DNA from: JAIYCX01 sp964353175
GTDB taxonomy: Bacteria; Bdellovibrionota_C; UBA2361; SZUA-149; DAOLCO01
DNA length: 64,000 nt
NCBI GenBank assembly: GCA_964353175.1
Contig: CAYGUX010000001.1
Location: 62,001 to 126,000, forward strand
Reading direction: 5' to 3'
Each line of letters begins with the position of its first letter. The first letter of the stretch is position 1. A program made the position numbers and the translations under genes. This document shows, in pieces, positions 17,792 to 25,505 of the stretch. The notes beneath the pieces were generated by a model. That model worked only from the letters and a program-made list of their open reading frames with translations, ran no database searches and had not been told where the DNA came from.

Positions 17792-18070
17792 TTAACTTAA
17801 TTTTAAATTTCTCACTGCCGCCATACGCGATTCGTGTTGAGATCGTTCGATATTGGAAGTAAATGAGACCTGCTGTTGCTCTAATTGCACTTGTATTTGT
17901 TTTTCAATTAAAGCTTGATAATTCGCCGAAATATCAACTGTCTGAGAACTATCTCCAGGTAACAATGAAGATGCAAACGACACTCCACTTGCTGCGGGTT
18001 CGGGTAAAAATCTAGCAGTAGATTGCCCTAGCGATTTTAAGGCCGACATTATAGTTGGTGCTGCTGACAT
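17792..18070 (-). CDS. small T3SS-associated protein, candidate inner-rod subunit
   Basis: 92 aa. The N-terminal half is low in predicted structure (Pro/Ser/Ala-rich). The C-terminal half (about 48-92) is one long amphipathic helix beginning 'ANYQALIEKQIQVQLEQQQ' and ending 'RMAAVRNLKLS'. Its tail aligns with that of the 91-aa protein downstream. SctI inner-rod proteins have a disordered N-terminus and a C-terminal helix that polymerises, which fits, but no diagnostic motif is present. It is 22 bases upstream of the 91-aa gene and 12 bases downstream of the SctQ-like gene. Confidence 0.45.
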   Translation of the reverse strand: MSAAPTIMSALKSLGQSTARFLPEPAASGVSFASSLLPGDSSQTVDISANYQALIEKQIQVQLEQQQVSFTSNIERSQHESRMAAVRNLKLS

Positions 18071-18082
18071 ACTAAAATTCCT

Positions 18083-18430
18083 TTAATTAATAGTTTCACT
18101 TAATGGGGATTGAATACTTTCAACCCCTTCTTTCTGATTATCGTTTTTTTTTGACTCTTGATTCAAAAAAACTTCTTTTAATTTTAAACTCACTTGGTCA
18201 CCAAGCATTGCTAAGTCCGCTGTAGCTATTGGTTCGCCACCAAAAAGTAGAGTCACCGATGAATTCTCACTTAAAGTTAAATTTAGCTCAAAACCACTGG
18301 TTAAATTCATAAAGTCATAGAGGGAGACCTCTATCTGACCGATAGAAACTTGCAATGGCAGGCGCAAGTCATCTCCGAACTTCCTGATACCTTCCTCAGT
18401 ATTGTCCTCATCCAATTTAATTTCCAACAT
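18083..18430 (-). CDS. SpoA (SctQ/FliN C-terminal) domain protein, T3SS sorting platform / C-ring
   Basis: 115 aa. Residues about 24-90 match the SpoA fold, starting 'LRLPLQVSIGQIEVSLYDFM' and continuing with the beta-rich 'VTLLFGGEPIATADLAMLG'. SpoA proteins build the cytoplasmic sorting platform (SctQ) or flagellar C-ring (FliN). The size matches FliN or the short SctQ-C form rather than full SctQ (about 300 aa). It overlaps the end of the preceding 90-aa gene by 14 bases, so the two may be halves of a split SctQ. Just after the SpoA domain the message has nine consecutive A, a possible slippage site. The C-terminal tail is polar and low in complexity. Confidence 0.75.
   Translation of the reverse strand: MLEIKLDEDNTEEGIRKFGDDLRLPLQVSIGQIEVSLYDFMNLTSGFELNLTLSENSSVTLLFGGEPIATADLAMLGDQVSLKLKEVFLNQESKKNDNQKEGVESIQSPLSETIN
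18144..18152 (-). promoter_or_regulatory. A9 homopolymer in the SpoA-domain gene, possible slippage site
   Basis: The mRNA reads TCA-AAA-AAA-AAC at the end of the SpoA domain, nine A in a row. One extra A leads to a stop three codons later (Lys-Arg-stop), trimming the tail; one fewer A gives an alternative short tail. Transcription slippage on A runs is documented in Shigella T3SS genes. Whether it happens here is unknown, and A8 runs also occur elsewhere in this AT-rich window. Confidence 0.35.
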
Positions 18431-18689
18431 TTTTCACCCTAAGTTTTTTGCTTTGATACTCAAGCGATTCGAGATCAAGGTCTTTCCTACTTAAAGTCAG
18501 CCTTAATCCTTGGGAGAATTCAGACAAAATGGAAATTCTAGGGAGGAAGAATGACCCCGACAGGGATATTGCTACTCTTTCGCCACTTAAAATAGACTCC
18601 AAAGAAAGTCCTTCATAAGGCGCGTCAAAATTCATAAAATAGCGATCTTGCTTTTCCTCAATCGCCTTCAGAACGCTAAATATGCTCAT
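18417..18689 (-). CDS. uncharacterised 90-aa protein between sctJ and the SpoA-domain gene
   Basis: Soluble protein of 90 aa starting MSIFSVLKAIEEKQDRYF. The central part 'VAISLSGSFFLPRISILSEF' followed by 'GLRLTL' resembles in spacing the first strands of a SpoA domain ('LQVSIGQIEVSLYDFM...GFELNLTL' in the next gene), so it may be a degenerate SpoA1 module. It overlaps sctJ upstream and the SpoA gene downstream by 14 bases each, which indicates tight co-translation inside the T3SS operon. No family is firmly recognised. Confidence 0.6.
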   Translation of the reverse strand: MSIFSVLKAIEEKQDRYFMNFDAPYEGLSLESILSGERVAISLSGSFFLPRISILSEFSQGLRLTLSRKDLDLESLEYQSKKLRVKNVGN

Positions 18690-19512
18690 TCTTCAGACCC
18701 TCCTTATTTAGTTTTTTTAATATCGCCTCTCTTGATGCGGAGGAACCTTTTGTTCGACCTCTAACTAAAGTGAATACTACTATCAACAAAAAAATCACTA
18801 GTAGGCACAACTTTATACTTAAGTGTTTTCTTAATTCCTGATAGGACTGCCTCCATCCGGACTTATTATGGGACAAAGCTTGAGTTGGTAATTTTTCTTC
18901 TGTGCTATTTTTTGCAGGCTCTATCTCGCTCTCTGAGAGTTCCGTCGGTCGCACATTTGGTGATTTGACAAATAATACCGATACCTTCTCCCGATCTAAA
19001 CCAGCCCCCCTAGAAATTAATTCCCTTACGACTTCCTCATTCACTTCACCTGCCTCCTGCACAATTAACACCGAAGCAGATCGTTCATTCTTTGATTCTA
19101 TTGCCAAGGGATCTGTAAAGTCATCATAGATATGCACCCTGGCTTCTCTTACAAAGGGGAACAACTTAATACTCGAAGAGAGGCTTCTCGCAAGTTCTCT
19201 GTCTCTAGTGTTCTTTTTATCTTCTTTAGACTTGAATATACCTCCATCAACAGTTGTGGAGATATCTAATTGTTCCTGAAATATTTTTTGATTCTCTAGC
19301 ACTCTTAGGGCATCAACTAAATCGGACTTTTCAATTCGCACCAACCATTCCTTACCAATTGAACTCTTACTTGCGACTATCCCCTTATCCATCAAAGCAA
19401 AAAGTACTCGATTTGCTTCAACCTCACTATTAAGGTGAACAAGATCCTCTCTACAAGCAACGGTAGAGAGGATCAGAAAGATCAGACTCAATTTAAACTG
19501 GCACATTGGCAT
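18676..19512 (-). CDS. sctJ: type III secretion inner-ring lipoprotein SctJ (YscJ/EscJ family)
   Basis: SctJ forms the inner-membrane ring of the injectisome basal body. 278 aa with a lipoprotein signal ending 'STVAC' (lipid cysteine near residue 20), two small alpha/beta ring-building domains (about 25-85 and 105-185, including 'LARSLSSSIKLFPFVREARVHI') and a C-terminal membrane helix (about 243-262). This layout separates SctJ from the much longer flagellar FliF. The start is supported by AAGGA five bases upstream. It lies 9 bases downstream of the sigma-factor gene and overlaps the next gene by 14 bases. Confidence 0.88.
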   Translation of the reverse strand: MPMCQFKLSLIFLILSTVACREDLVHLNSEVEANRVLFALMDKGIVASKSSIGKEWLVRIEKSDLVDALRVLENQKIFQEQLDISTTVDGGIFKSKEDKKNTRDRELARSLSSSIKLFPFVREARVHIYDDFTDPLAIESKNERSASVLIVQEAGEVNEEVVRELISRGAGLDREKVSVLFVKSPNVRPTELSESEIEPAKNSTEEKLPTQALSHNKSGWRQSYQELRKHLSIKLCLLVIFLLIVVFTLVRGRTKGSSASREAILKKLNKEGLKNEHI

Positions 19513-19521
19513 TGCTTTCCT

Positions 19522-20229
19522 TTATAGAGTATTTAACACTTCTACTTCAGGTGATCGCAGTAGAATGAATCTAAGTTGATCTAAGCCTTTTTGATGTGCC
19601 CTACAGAGAAATGTTTTGGAGTATTCAGGTAATTCTCTACCAATTTCACTTAGTGATTTTTCCTCGAAGTAGCGCTTCTCTAACACTAACCGTAAAACTG
19701 GGTCTAAAGTAGCTAAGGCTCTCCTTAGCACCTCTGCTACCTGCTTTTTGGAGACCTTCTCTTCTTGGTGCGCTTGCTCAACATAACTAATCTCTATCCC
19801 TTGTGTAGATTTACTATAGTGAACTGTAATTCCGCTATCTTCTATTAGACTTTTGAAGCTACCTAGTGCTTGAGCTGAGGTAACACTACATGCTTCTGCG
19901 TTCTTTTGATTCTTATTCTTGATTTTTTTATAGGTATTTCTAGAAATTCCACCGTTAACTTGAACATAGTCATACATTGTTCCGAGAATTCTAAAGTATG
20001 AATATGTTTTAAAAGCATCGCTTTTTTTAAGGTCGAATCTCGCGGCTGCATCACATAGACCAAGATAGGCTGCACCAACGATATCTTCTAATTCTGCTTG
20101 CGTATGCGCTCTTCTACCATAGAACTTCGTTGCTAAACGTTCTGCATACAATAGATGTTCATTTATTATGCTGTGTCTTCCCGCTACTTCCTTCGACTCA
20201 AAAAAATCTACATTACAAACTTCTTTCAT
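19522..20229 (-). CDS. FliA-like (sigma-28 / group 3) RNA polymerase sigma factor
   Basis: 235 aa. Region 2 spans about 25-100, with the core-binding/-10 segment 'DIVGAAYLGLCDAAARFD' and 'FKTYSYFRILGTMYDYV'. A charged linker follows, then region 4 (about 165-228) with the helix-turn-helix 'KSLSEIGRELPEYSKTFLCRAHQKGLDQLR'. The arrangement is that of sigma-28 factors, which drive flagellar genes and, in Chlamydia, lie beside an flhA-type gene. It is the first gene of the T3SS operon, with a strong Shine-Dalgarno (AAGGAGGA, 20237-20244), so it may transcribe T3SS or effector genes. No anti-sigma factor is visible next to it. Confidence 0.82.
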   Translation of the reverse strand: MKEVCNVDFFESKEVAGRHSIINEHLLYAERLATKFYGRRAHTQAELEDIVGAAYLGLCDAAARFDLKKSDAFKTYSYFRILGTMYDYVQVNGGISRNTYKKIKNKNQKNAEACSVTSAQALGSFKSLIEDSGITVHYSKSTQGIEISYVEQAHQEEKVSKKQVAEVLRRALATLDPVLRLVLEKRYFEEKSLSEIGRELPEYSKTFLCRAHQKGLDQLRFILLRSPEVEVLNTL

Positions 20230-20280
20230 TTTAGACTCCTCCTTCTATTGGCTTAAATTCAGCGATAGGGACACCATCGC
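20230..20280 (-). promoter_or_regulatory. leader of the sigma-T3SS operon with strong ribosome-binding site
   Basis: The minus-strand leader carries AAGGAGGA (20237-20244), seven bases before the sigma-factor ATG; it is among the strongest Shine-Dalgarno sequences in the window. A small stem (GCGAT / ATCGC, 20262-20280) lies just upstream. The promoter is not identified; a GG/GC motif resembling a sigma-54 site further upstream has the wrong spacing. Confidence 0.45.
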
Positions 20281-20426
20281 CACACCAACATCTATATGCA
20301 AGGCGTGCCAAATATGAAGGCTATAAATTATCTTTTAAAATCAAGAAGTTAAAGATGCTACTCCTGAGGCGAAAAACAACAACTGAAGCGAATAGCATCA
20401 AGGAAATAGGCTCGGCACAAGCCCTA

Positions 20427-21707
20427 CTATTCGCCAAGTAAACGATCTAAAATAATTGCGACTGCAGACCTAACGGATAGGTGGTTATAGTTCGCGGGTC
20501 CATATATCGGATCTAATCGATACTCAGCCCGATCTACCAACGAATCATGAAGGCCCCAAGCTGTACCAAATAGAAATAATAATGGCTGCTTAATATTAGG
20601 AACAAGTTCTCTAAAACTTCGATAATCAATGGTCCTCTCCCCAGGGCGGGCTGAAGTTGCAACAACCCTTGGAAGCATTCCATGCTGTGCTTCAATAGAA
20701 CTAATAACATCATCAAAAGATGCCACCAACTTAATCAAAGACAAAGCTTCGCTCCTATTAGGATTATATTCTAATCCCTTCCCCTCTGACCAATGTAAAC
20801 ATATTTTTTCCATCAACCTTCTTAATGTTCTTGAAGGATGAACTATAAAATATCCACTAAGATCATAAGTCTTAACACTTCGAGCGATGTCATGAACATC
20901 TAAATTGGTCACAGAAGATGTCACAATTTCTCCAGCCTTATCCACCACTGGGTGATGAATCAGAGCTAAATAGATCGGTGGCTTATTTTTTGAGCTTAAA
21001 GGAGTTACCTCTAGGGCACTTGGTAGAAGATCTGGCCTACGCAAGCTTGTATCATCTAAGGACTCACTCTTTCGATAGGCGCCTATCTCCTTATGATTAC
21101 CGCTAAGCAAAGTCTCTGGAACATGCCTGCCTCGATAAACTCTTGGTTTAGTGTATTGCGGATACTCAATTCCACCTAGTTCAAAAGACTCTTCTACGGT
21201 TGAGACCTCATTACCCAACACTCCAGGCACAAGTCGTGCGCTCGCTTCTAAAAAAGCTAAAGCCGGCACTTCGCCACCCATATAGATACAATCACCAACA
21301 CTAAGCTCATAATCTACATGCGCTTCACAAAACCTCTCATCAAGCCCCTCATATCTCGGGCAAACCAATATCAGCTGAGTAGGCTGGTCTCCCTGGGAAA
21401 TAATCTCCCTTACTAACTTTTGATTTAATGGCCTGCCTCTAGGAGTAAATACAACAACCTTAGACTTTATTCCCTTCTCCCTAACATCTTCAAGAGCGGC
21501 CGAGAGGGCTTCAGGTCTCAACAACATCCCCCCTCCTCCACCTACCGGAGTATCATCAACTTGGCCATGGGTATTTATCGCGTATTTTCTAAATGGGACC
21601 AAATTAACTTCTATTTTTTCGTTCTTAATGGCTTTTGCGAGCAAAGTACTACTTAAGAATGGCTCAAAGAGCTCTGGGAAGTGCGTAATTACTGAATATT
21701 TGATCAT
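20427..21707 (-). CDS. trmD: TrmD tRNA (guanine37-N1)-methyltransferase fused to a C-terminal RNA methyltransferase-like domain
   Basis: Residues 1-about 235 are a complete TrmD with the SPOUT knot segments 'VGGGGGMLLRPEALSAAL' (about 56-73), 'LILVCPRYEGLDERF' (about 111-125) and 'SVGDCIYMGGEVPALAF' (about 136-152); it makes m1G37 to hold the reading frame. Residues about 245-425 ('PPIYLALIHHPVVDKAGEIV' onward) match the SAM-dependent RNA methyltransferase family PF09936 (former DUF2168), also SPOUT-like ('LFLFGTAWGLHDSL'). This fusion is known in deltaproteobacterial-type genomes. The substrate of the second domain is unknown. Divergent argH starts 71 bases away. Confidence 0.93.
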   Translation of the reverse strand: MIKYSVITHFPELFEPFLSSTLLAKAIKNEKIEVNLVPFRKYAINTHGQVDDTPVGGGGGMLLRPEALSAALEDVREKGIKSKVVVFTPRGRPLNQKLVREIISQGDQPTQLILVCPRYEGLDERFCEAHVDYELSVGDCIYMGGEVPALAFLEASARLVPGVLGNEVSTVEESFELGGIEYPQYTKPRVYRGRHVPETLLSGNHKEIGAYRKSESLDDTSLRRPDLLPSALEVTPLSSKNKPPIYLALIHHPVVDKAGEIVTSSVTNLDVHDIARSVKTYDLSGYFIVHPSRTLRRLMEKICLHWSEGKGLEYNPNRSEALSLIKLVASFDDVISSIEAQHGMLPRVVATSARPGERTIDYRSFRELVPNIKQPLLFLFGTAWGLHDSLVDRAEYRLDPIYGPANYNHLSVRSAVAIILDRLLGE

Positions 21708-21778
21708 GTTTACTGTTTGGGAAAAAACGGCTATTTTAAGCTTTTATTACTGTATTGAACTTTATTATCTAAATTATT

Positions 21779-23128
21779 ATGTCAACAAACAGACTCTGGG
21801 ATAAGGGAGAATCTCTTGACCAGATCATACACAATTTCACAGTTGGAAGCGACCCCGAGATTGATAAAAAGATTATTTACTGGGACATTCTAGCTAGCAT
21901 GGCGCATGCTAAGATGCTCGAATCTGTAGGTTTATTAAAATCTCAAGAAAGATCTGACCTCGAAACCCACCTTAAAGCCTTAATTGGAATCGTTGACAGT
22001 GGGAAATTCACCATTCCAAGAGACCTAGAAGATTGCCATACTGCGATTGAAAACTATCTAGTTGAGAATACTGGAGACTCTGGGAAAAAAATCCATACTG
22101 GTCGCTCCAGAAACGATCAAGTTTTAGTTGCTGTTCGATTATTTTTAAAAGACTACCTTCTTTCTCTTCTTCAAAAGCTAGGGCGAATTTCTGACAACTG
22201 CTTTGAAAGAGCGAACAATACTATAGATCTTCAAATGCCAGGCCATACCCATTTCCAACAAGCAATGCCGGCCTCAATTGGAATGTGGTTTTCGGCAGTA
22301 GGAGAAGGTGCCCTTGAGTTGCTAGAAGAAGGGCTTGCACTTCTAAACAATCTTGACATCAATCCGCTAGGAGTGGCTTCAGGCTTTGGGTCTCCCTTAA
22401 AATTAGACCGAGACCTCACAACAAAGCTACTAAAGTTCAGACGAACTCAAAGGAATCCTATCAACACTCAGAACAGTAGAGGTAAATTTGAACTGGCTGT
22501 TGCAAAATTTTCATCTAACATTGCCTCTTGGATAGAGAAGTACTCCTTTGATCTAATCATATACAGCATGGATGAAATGCGCTGGGCAATTCTTCCCAAG
22601 GGATTTACCACTGGTTCTTCAATCATGCCTCAGAAACGTAACCCTGACGTACTAGAATTACTTCGTGGTAGCGCATCTAAGATCCGAGCATGCGACATGG
22701 AAATTCAAGGCATTATCTCGAAGCTCCCCTCACACTATCACCGTGATTTCCAACTCACAAAAGAACCATTAATGAGAAGCTGTGAGACCACAAGTACCTG
22801 TCTTGAGATTTTCTCAAAGGTAATGGAAACCACTGAATTTAATCTTGAAAAAATCGAATCAGCTAAATCTAAGGAACTTTATGCTACATACTACGCATTC
22901 AGGCTCGTAAAAGAAGGTGAGCCTTTTAGAGATGCTTACAAAAAAACTTCCGAAGTTCTTGCGAGCGGGAAAATAGACATAAAAGACTTACAAGCTGACT
23001 TCCTTGAAGTTTCCAATACTTTAAAATCTGAATTAGAAGCGAGCAGGATAGAACTAAAGGCCTTACGGGAACAATCCGATGAAAAGTTTAAAAAATTCAA
23101 CTCCTTAGAGAATTCGCTATTCCCATAG
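21779..23128 (+). CDS. argH: argininosuccinate lyase
   Basis: Last step of arginine synthesis: argininosuccinate to arginine and fumarate. 449 aa, the usual size. Markers are the N-terminal 'LWDKGESLDQIIHNFTVGSD', 'EDCHTAIENYLVENTG' and 'IHTGRSRNDQVLVAVRL' (about 101-117), 'MPGHTHFQQAMP' with the catalytic-region His, and the fumarase-family signature 'GSSIMPQKRNPDVLELLRG' (about 281-299). The product looks complete. The gene stands alone, divergent from trmD and 60 bases upstream of the exosortase gene. Confidence 0.96.
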   Translation: MSTNRLWDKGESLDQIIHNFTVGSDPEIDKKIIYWDILASMAHAKMLESVGLLKSQERSDLETHLKALIGIVDSGKFTIPRDLEDCHTAIENYLVENTGDSGKKIHTGRSRNDQVLVAVRLFLKDYLLSLLQKLGRISDNCFERANNTIDLQMPGHTHFQQAMPASIGMWFSAVGEGALELLEEGLALLNNLDINPLGVASGFGSPLKLDRDLTTKLLKFRRTQRNPINTQNSRGKFELAVAKFSSNIASWIEKYSFDLIIYSMDEMRWAILPKGFTTGSSIMPQKRNPDVLELLRGSASKIRACDMEIQGIISKLPSHYHRDFQLTKEPLMRSCETTSTCLEIFSKVMETTEFNLEKIESAKSKELYATYYAFRLVKEGEPFRDAYKKTSEVLASGKIDIKDLQADFLEVSNTLKSELEASRIELKALREQSDEKFKKFNSLENSLFP

Positions 23129-23188
23129 TCCCTAGTAGTCGATAGTCTATTCTATTGCTAATAAAGAAACCAATCGAACCTGGATACA

Positions 23189-24046
23189 ATGAAAAACAAT
23201 GACTTGAATTTACTCGGCCTCTTAAGCCTAGCATCTTGTCTCCTCTTGCTTTTAACACTATTCGTACCAGCCTTAATAGACATCTACGAGATTTGTAGCA
23301 CTGACGACGATTATTCCCATGGCCTTCTACTTCCATTCGTAATTGGCTATATATATTGGGACAGAAGAAATAAAATTGAGAATCTATTCGATAGACTTAC
23401 TCCGAATAAAATGCCATCGATCCTTTCGGCCATTCTACTAATTTCAGGTGTTTTTCTTCATATCCTTGGCATCACTTCAAACTTATCCTATTTCTCTTGG
23501 ATAGGATTTTTCCCAGCAACTCTTGGAGTTATTGGATTAGCCTTTGGAAGTCAATTCATGTGGGCAATCTCTGGACCCTTTCTTCTCTTAATAATGGCTA
23601 AACCCCTACCCGATTCGGTCGTGGTAAGAATTTTTTGGCCTCTTCAAGTGCTAGCAGCTAAAATTGGTGGTTGGACCTTAGACGTCCTTGGAGTTCCAGT
23701 TTACCTCTCAGGTAATGTAATTGAAATTCCATCCATGAAACTTCTAGTAGAAGAGGCTTGTAGTGGTATGCGCTCTGTCATGGCACTACTTACCTTAGCT
23801 TTCATAATGATTCTACTTAACAAGTTAAAGACGTCTTATAAATTTTTGATTGTATTTTTCTCCTTACTTCTAGCAATTACACTTAATGTTTTTAGAGTGG
23901 CGATGACTGGAGTTTTAGCCCATTTCTACGATCCTGAGGCTGCTAGTGGGTTTTTTCATACCTTCTCTGGATTAATTGTATTTATAGTTGGCCTTCCAGT
24001 CCTATATTGGATTACTGGCATCTTACTTAAGAGGAGCGAACGCTAA
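23189..24046 (+). CDS. exosortase (archaeosortase/exosortase family membrane transpeptidase)
   Basis: 285 aa with about eight membrane helices. The catalytic triad of exosortases is visible: Cys191 in 'VEEACSGMRS', Arg236 in 'NVFRVAMTG' and His257 in 'GFFHTFSG'. Exosortases cleave PEP-CTERM sorting tails and are usually linked to exopolysaccharide production. The next gene encodes an EpsI protein, the standard partner. I saw no PEP-CTERM protein in this window, so its substrates must lie elsewhere. The exosortase subtype cannot be assigned from reading alone. Confidence 0.9.
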   Translation: MKNNDLNLLGLLSLASCLLLLLTLFVPALIDIYEICSTDDDYSHGLLLPFVIGYIYWDRRNKIENLFDRLTPNKMPSILSAILLISGVFLHILGITSNLSYFSWIGFFPATLGVIGLAFGSQFMWAISGPFLLLIMAKPLPDSVVVRIFWPLQVLAAKIGGWTLDVLGVPVYLSGNVIEIPSMKLLVEEACSGMRSVMALLTLAFIMILLNKLKTSYKFLIVFFSLLLAITLNVFRVAMTGVLAHFYDPEAASGFFHTFSGLIVFIVGLPVLYWITGILLKRSER

Positions 24047-24047
24047 T

Positions 24048-24758
24048 ATGAATAACCACTTCCAAAAAATCAACAGAGTAGGAACGCTACTTAGCCTCTC
24101 TATTTTGTTAGTCACCTCAATTTCCTTAAAAGGCCTTAACCACAACAGTAATTCCTATAAAAGCTCTATCGACCTAGCAGACTTCCCAAGAAACTTAGGT
24201 GAGTGGGTAGGTCAAGATAGCTTAGGGATGGATGATAAATCTTTAGATGTTTTACAACTTAGCTCATATACTAGAAGAGTTTATAAGCATCCAAACGGTA
24301 AGTCTGTATTTCTTTATGCAGGCTACTGGGAAAAACAATCAGGTGAACATCAAGCAGCTAAACATTCACCCGCCCTATGCTTGCCATCAAATGGCTGGCT
24401 GACAAGCCATTTAGAATCAGAAACCTTAGATGAAAATAAGTACAATATCCATGCCCCTATCGAAGCTAGAAAGATAATTGGAGAACTTAGGACCAATAAA
24501 GAGCTTTTTTACTACTGGTTTTTCGCTGGTGAAGACTATTATTCTAGTGAGTGGTATGCCTTAATCAAACTTTCTCTTGAAAATATTATTCATGGGCGGA
24601 GTGACGGTGGAATTGTTGAGATTAGCACCCCTCTTCAAGGAGGAGGCAATAGCCAAGAATCGTTAAAAGCATCAGAAGAAACAATAAGGCTATTTTTAAA
24701 AGATCTAGTACCTTATATGGATAAACAAATAACAGAAGAGAAAGGATCAAGTAGCTAG
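24048..24758 (+). CDS. EpsI family protein, exosortase partner
   Basis: 236 aa from the start chosen here: an N-terminal membrane anchor (about 10-27), then a periplasmic domain of the EpsI family. Visible markers are 'DFPRNLGEWVGQD', 'YTRRVYKHPNGKSVFLYAGYW', 'GEHQAAKHSPALCLPSNGW' (Cys and His of the family signature) and 'LFYYWFFAGEDYYSSEWY'. EpsI domains occur fused to or just after exosortases and are thought to take part in sorting or polysaccharide assembly. An in-frame upstream start would overlap the exosortase; the ATG at 24048 is preferred because AGGAG lies about ten bases before it and it follows the exosortase stop by one base. Confidence 0.87.
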   Translation: MNNHFQKINRVGTLLSLSILLVTSISLKGLNHNSNSYKSSIDLADFPRNLGEWVGQDSLGMDDKSLDVLQLSSYTRRVYKHPNGKSVFLYAGYWEKQSGEHQAAKHSPALCLPSNGWLTSHLESETLDENKYNIHAPIEARKIIGELRTNKELFYYWFFAGEDYYSSEWYALIKLSLENIIHGRSDGGIVEISTPLQGGGNSQESLKASEETIRLFLKDLVPYMDKQITEEKGSSS

Positions 24759-24855
24759 AATTACTACCTATTTACTCTTCTAGATTTTATCCCTTCATAG
24801 CAATGATTATTTATACTAAGATAGCAACGAATTAAAATTATTTCAGGTATAAAAC

Positions 24856-25380
24856 ATGTTTGAGAATCCAGCAGAACCATATGTAACAACCAAGCTAGAC
24901 GCTGCCATTGGATGGTGTAGAAAATATTCCCTTTTCTCCTACCCATTTGTTACGGCCTGTTGTGGGATGGAGTTCATGTCTGTTAGTTGCTCACATTATG
25001 ACACTGATAGATTTGGAGCTGCCCTACCTAGATTTACACCAAGGCAAGCTGATCTATTATGGGTTGTAGGTACGATCACTCACAAACAAGCTCCTGTATT
25101 AAAAAGAATTTACGAACAGATGGCAGAACCTAAATGGGTAATTGCATTTGGTGCTTGCGCATCAACTGGCGGATTCTATGACAACTACGCAACTGTCGCT
25201 GGCGTTGATAAAATCATTCCAGTTGACATGTATATCCCAGGTTGCCCTCCAAGACCCGAAACCATTCTCGACGCCTTAATCAAGCTACAAAGAGACATTC
25301 ACAAAAGTAGCCAACCCGTTCTTGATGGTGATGACACTGACAGACAAGATGTATTATCGCAGTATGCACCAAGAAGTTAG
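24856..25380 (+). CDS. nuoB: NADH-quinone oxidoreductase subunit B (isolated gene)
   Basis: 174 aa. NuoB holds the N2 iron-sulfur cluster at the quinone end of complex I. The ligands are present: the CC pair in 'VTACCGMEFM', Cys in 'AFGACASTGG' and Cys in 'IPGCPPRPE'. The substitution-prone stretch 'SCSHYDTDRFGA' is intact. No other nuo gene is next to it, which is unusual since complex I genes are normally clustered. It could be a dispersed complex I gene or part of a related hydrogenase-type complex, but the motif set is that of NuoB. Confidence 0.92.
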   Translation: MFENPAEPYVTTKLDAAIGWCRKYSLFSYPFVTACCGMEFMSVSCSHYDTDRFGAALPRFTPRQADLLWVVGTITHKQAPVLKRIYEQMAEPKWVIAFGACASTGGFYDNYATVAGVDKIIPVDMYIPGCPPRPETILDALIKLQRDIHKSSQPVLDGDDTDRQDVLSQYAPRS

Positions 25381-25505
25381 ATCCATTAATCTGAGCCATA
25401 CGCACAGTAGCTCAAACTTAAATAAAGGTGACAACAGAGAGGCGAAAAGGAAGAGAGGAGTAGATAAAAAAACCTTATATTCTGGATGCGAATTACAACT
25501 AAAAG

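Noticed and set aside
20296..20313. Sigma-54-like promoter (TTGGCACG..TTGCAT) upstream of the sigma-factor/T3SS operon
   Set aside because: The GG and GC elements are separated by 8 bases instead of the required 10, and sigma-54 promoters tolerate almost no spacing change.
23988..24047. Earlier in-frame start of the EpsI gene overlapping the exosortase by 59 bases
   Set aside because: The ATG at 24048 has AGGAG upstream and gives the usual N-terminal anchor; the overlap residues are exosortase codons in another frame.
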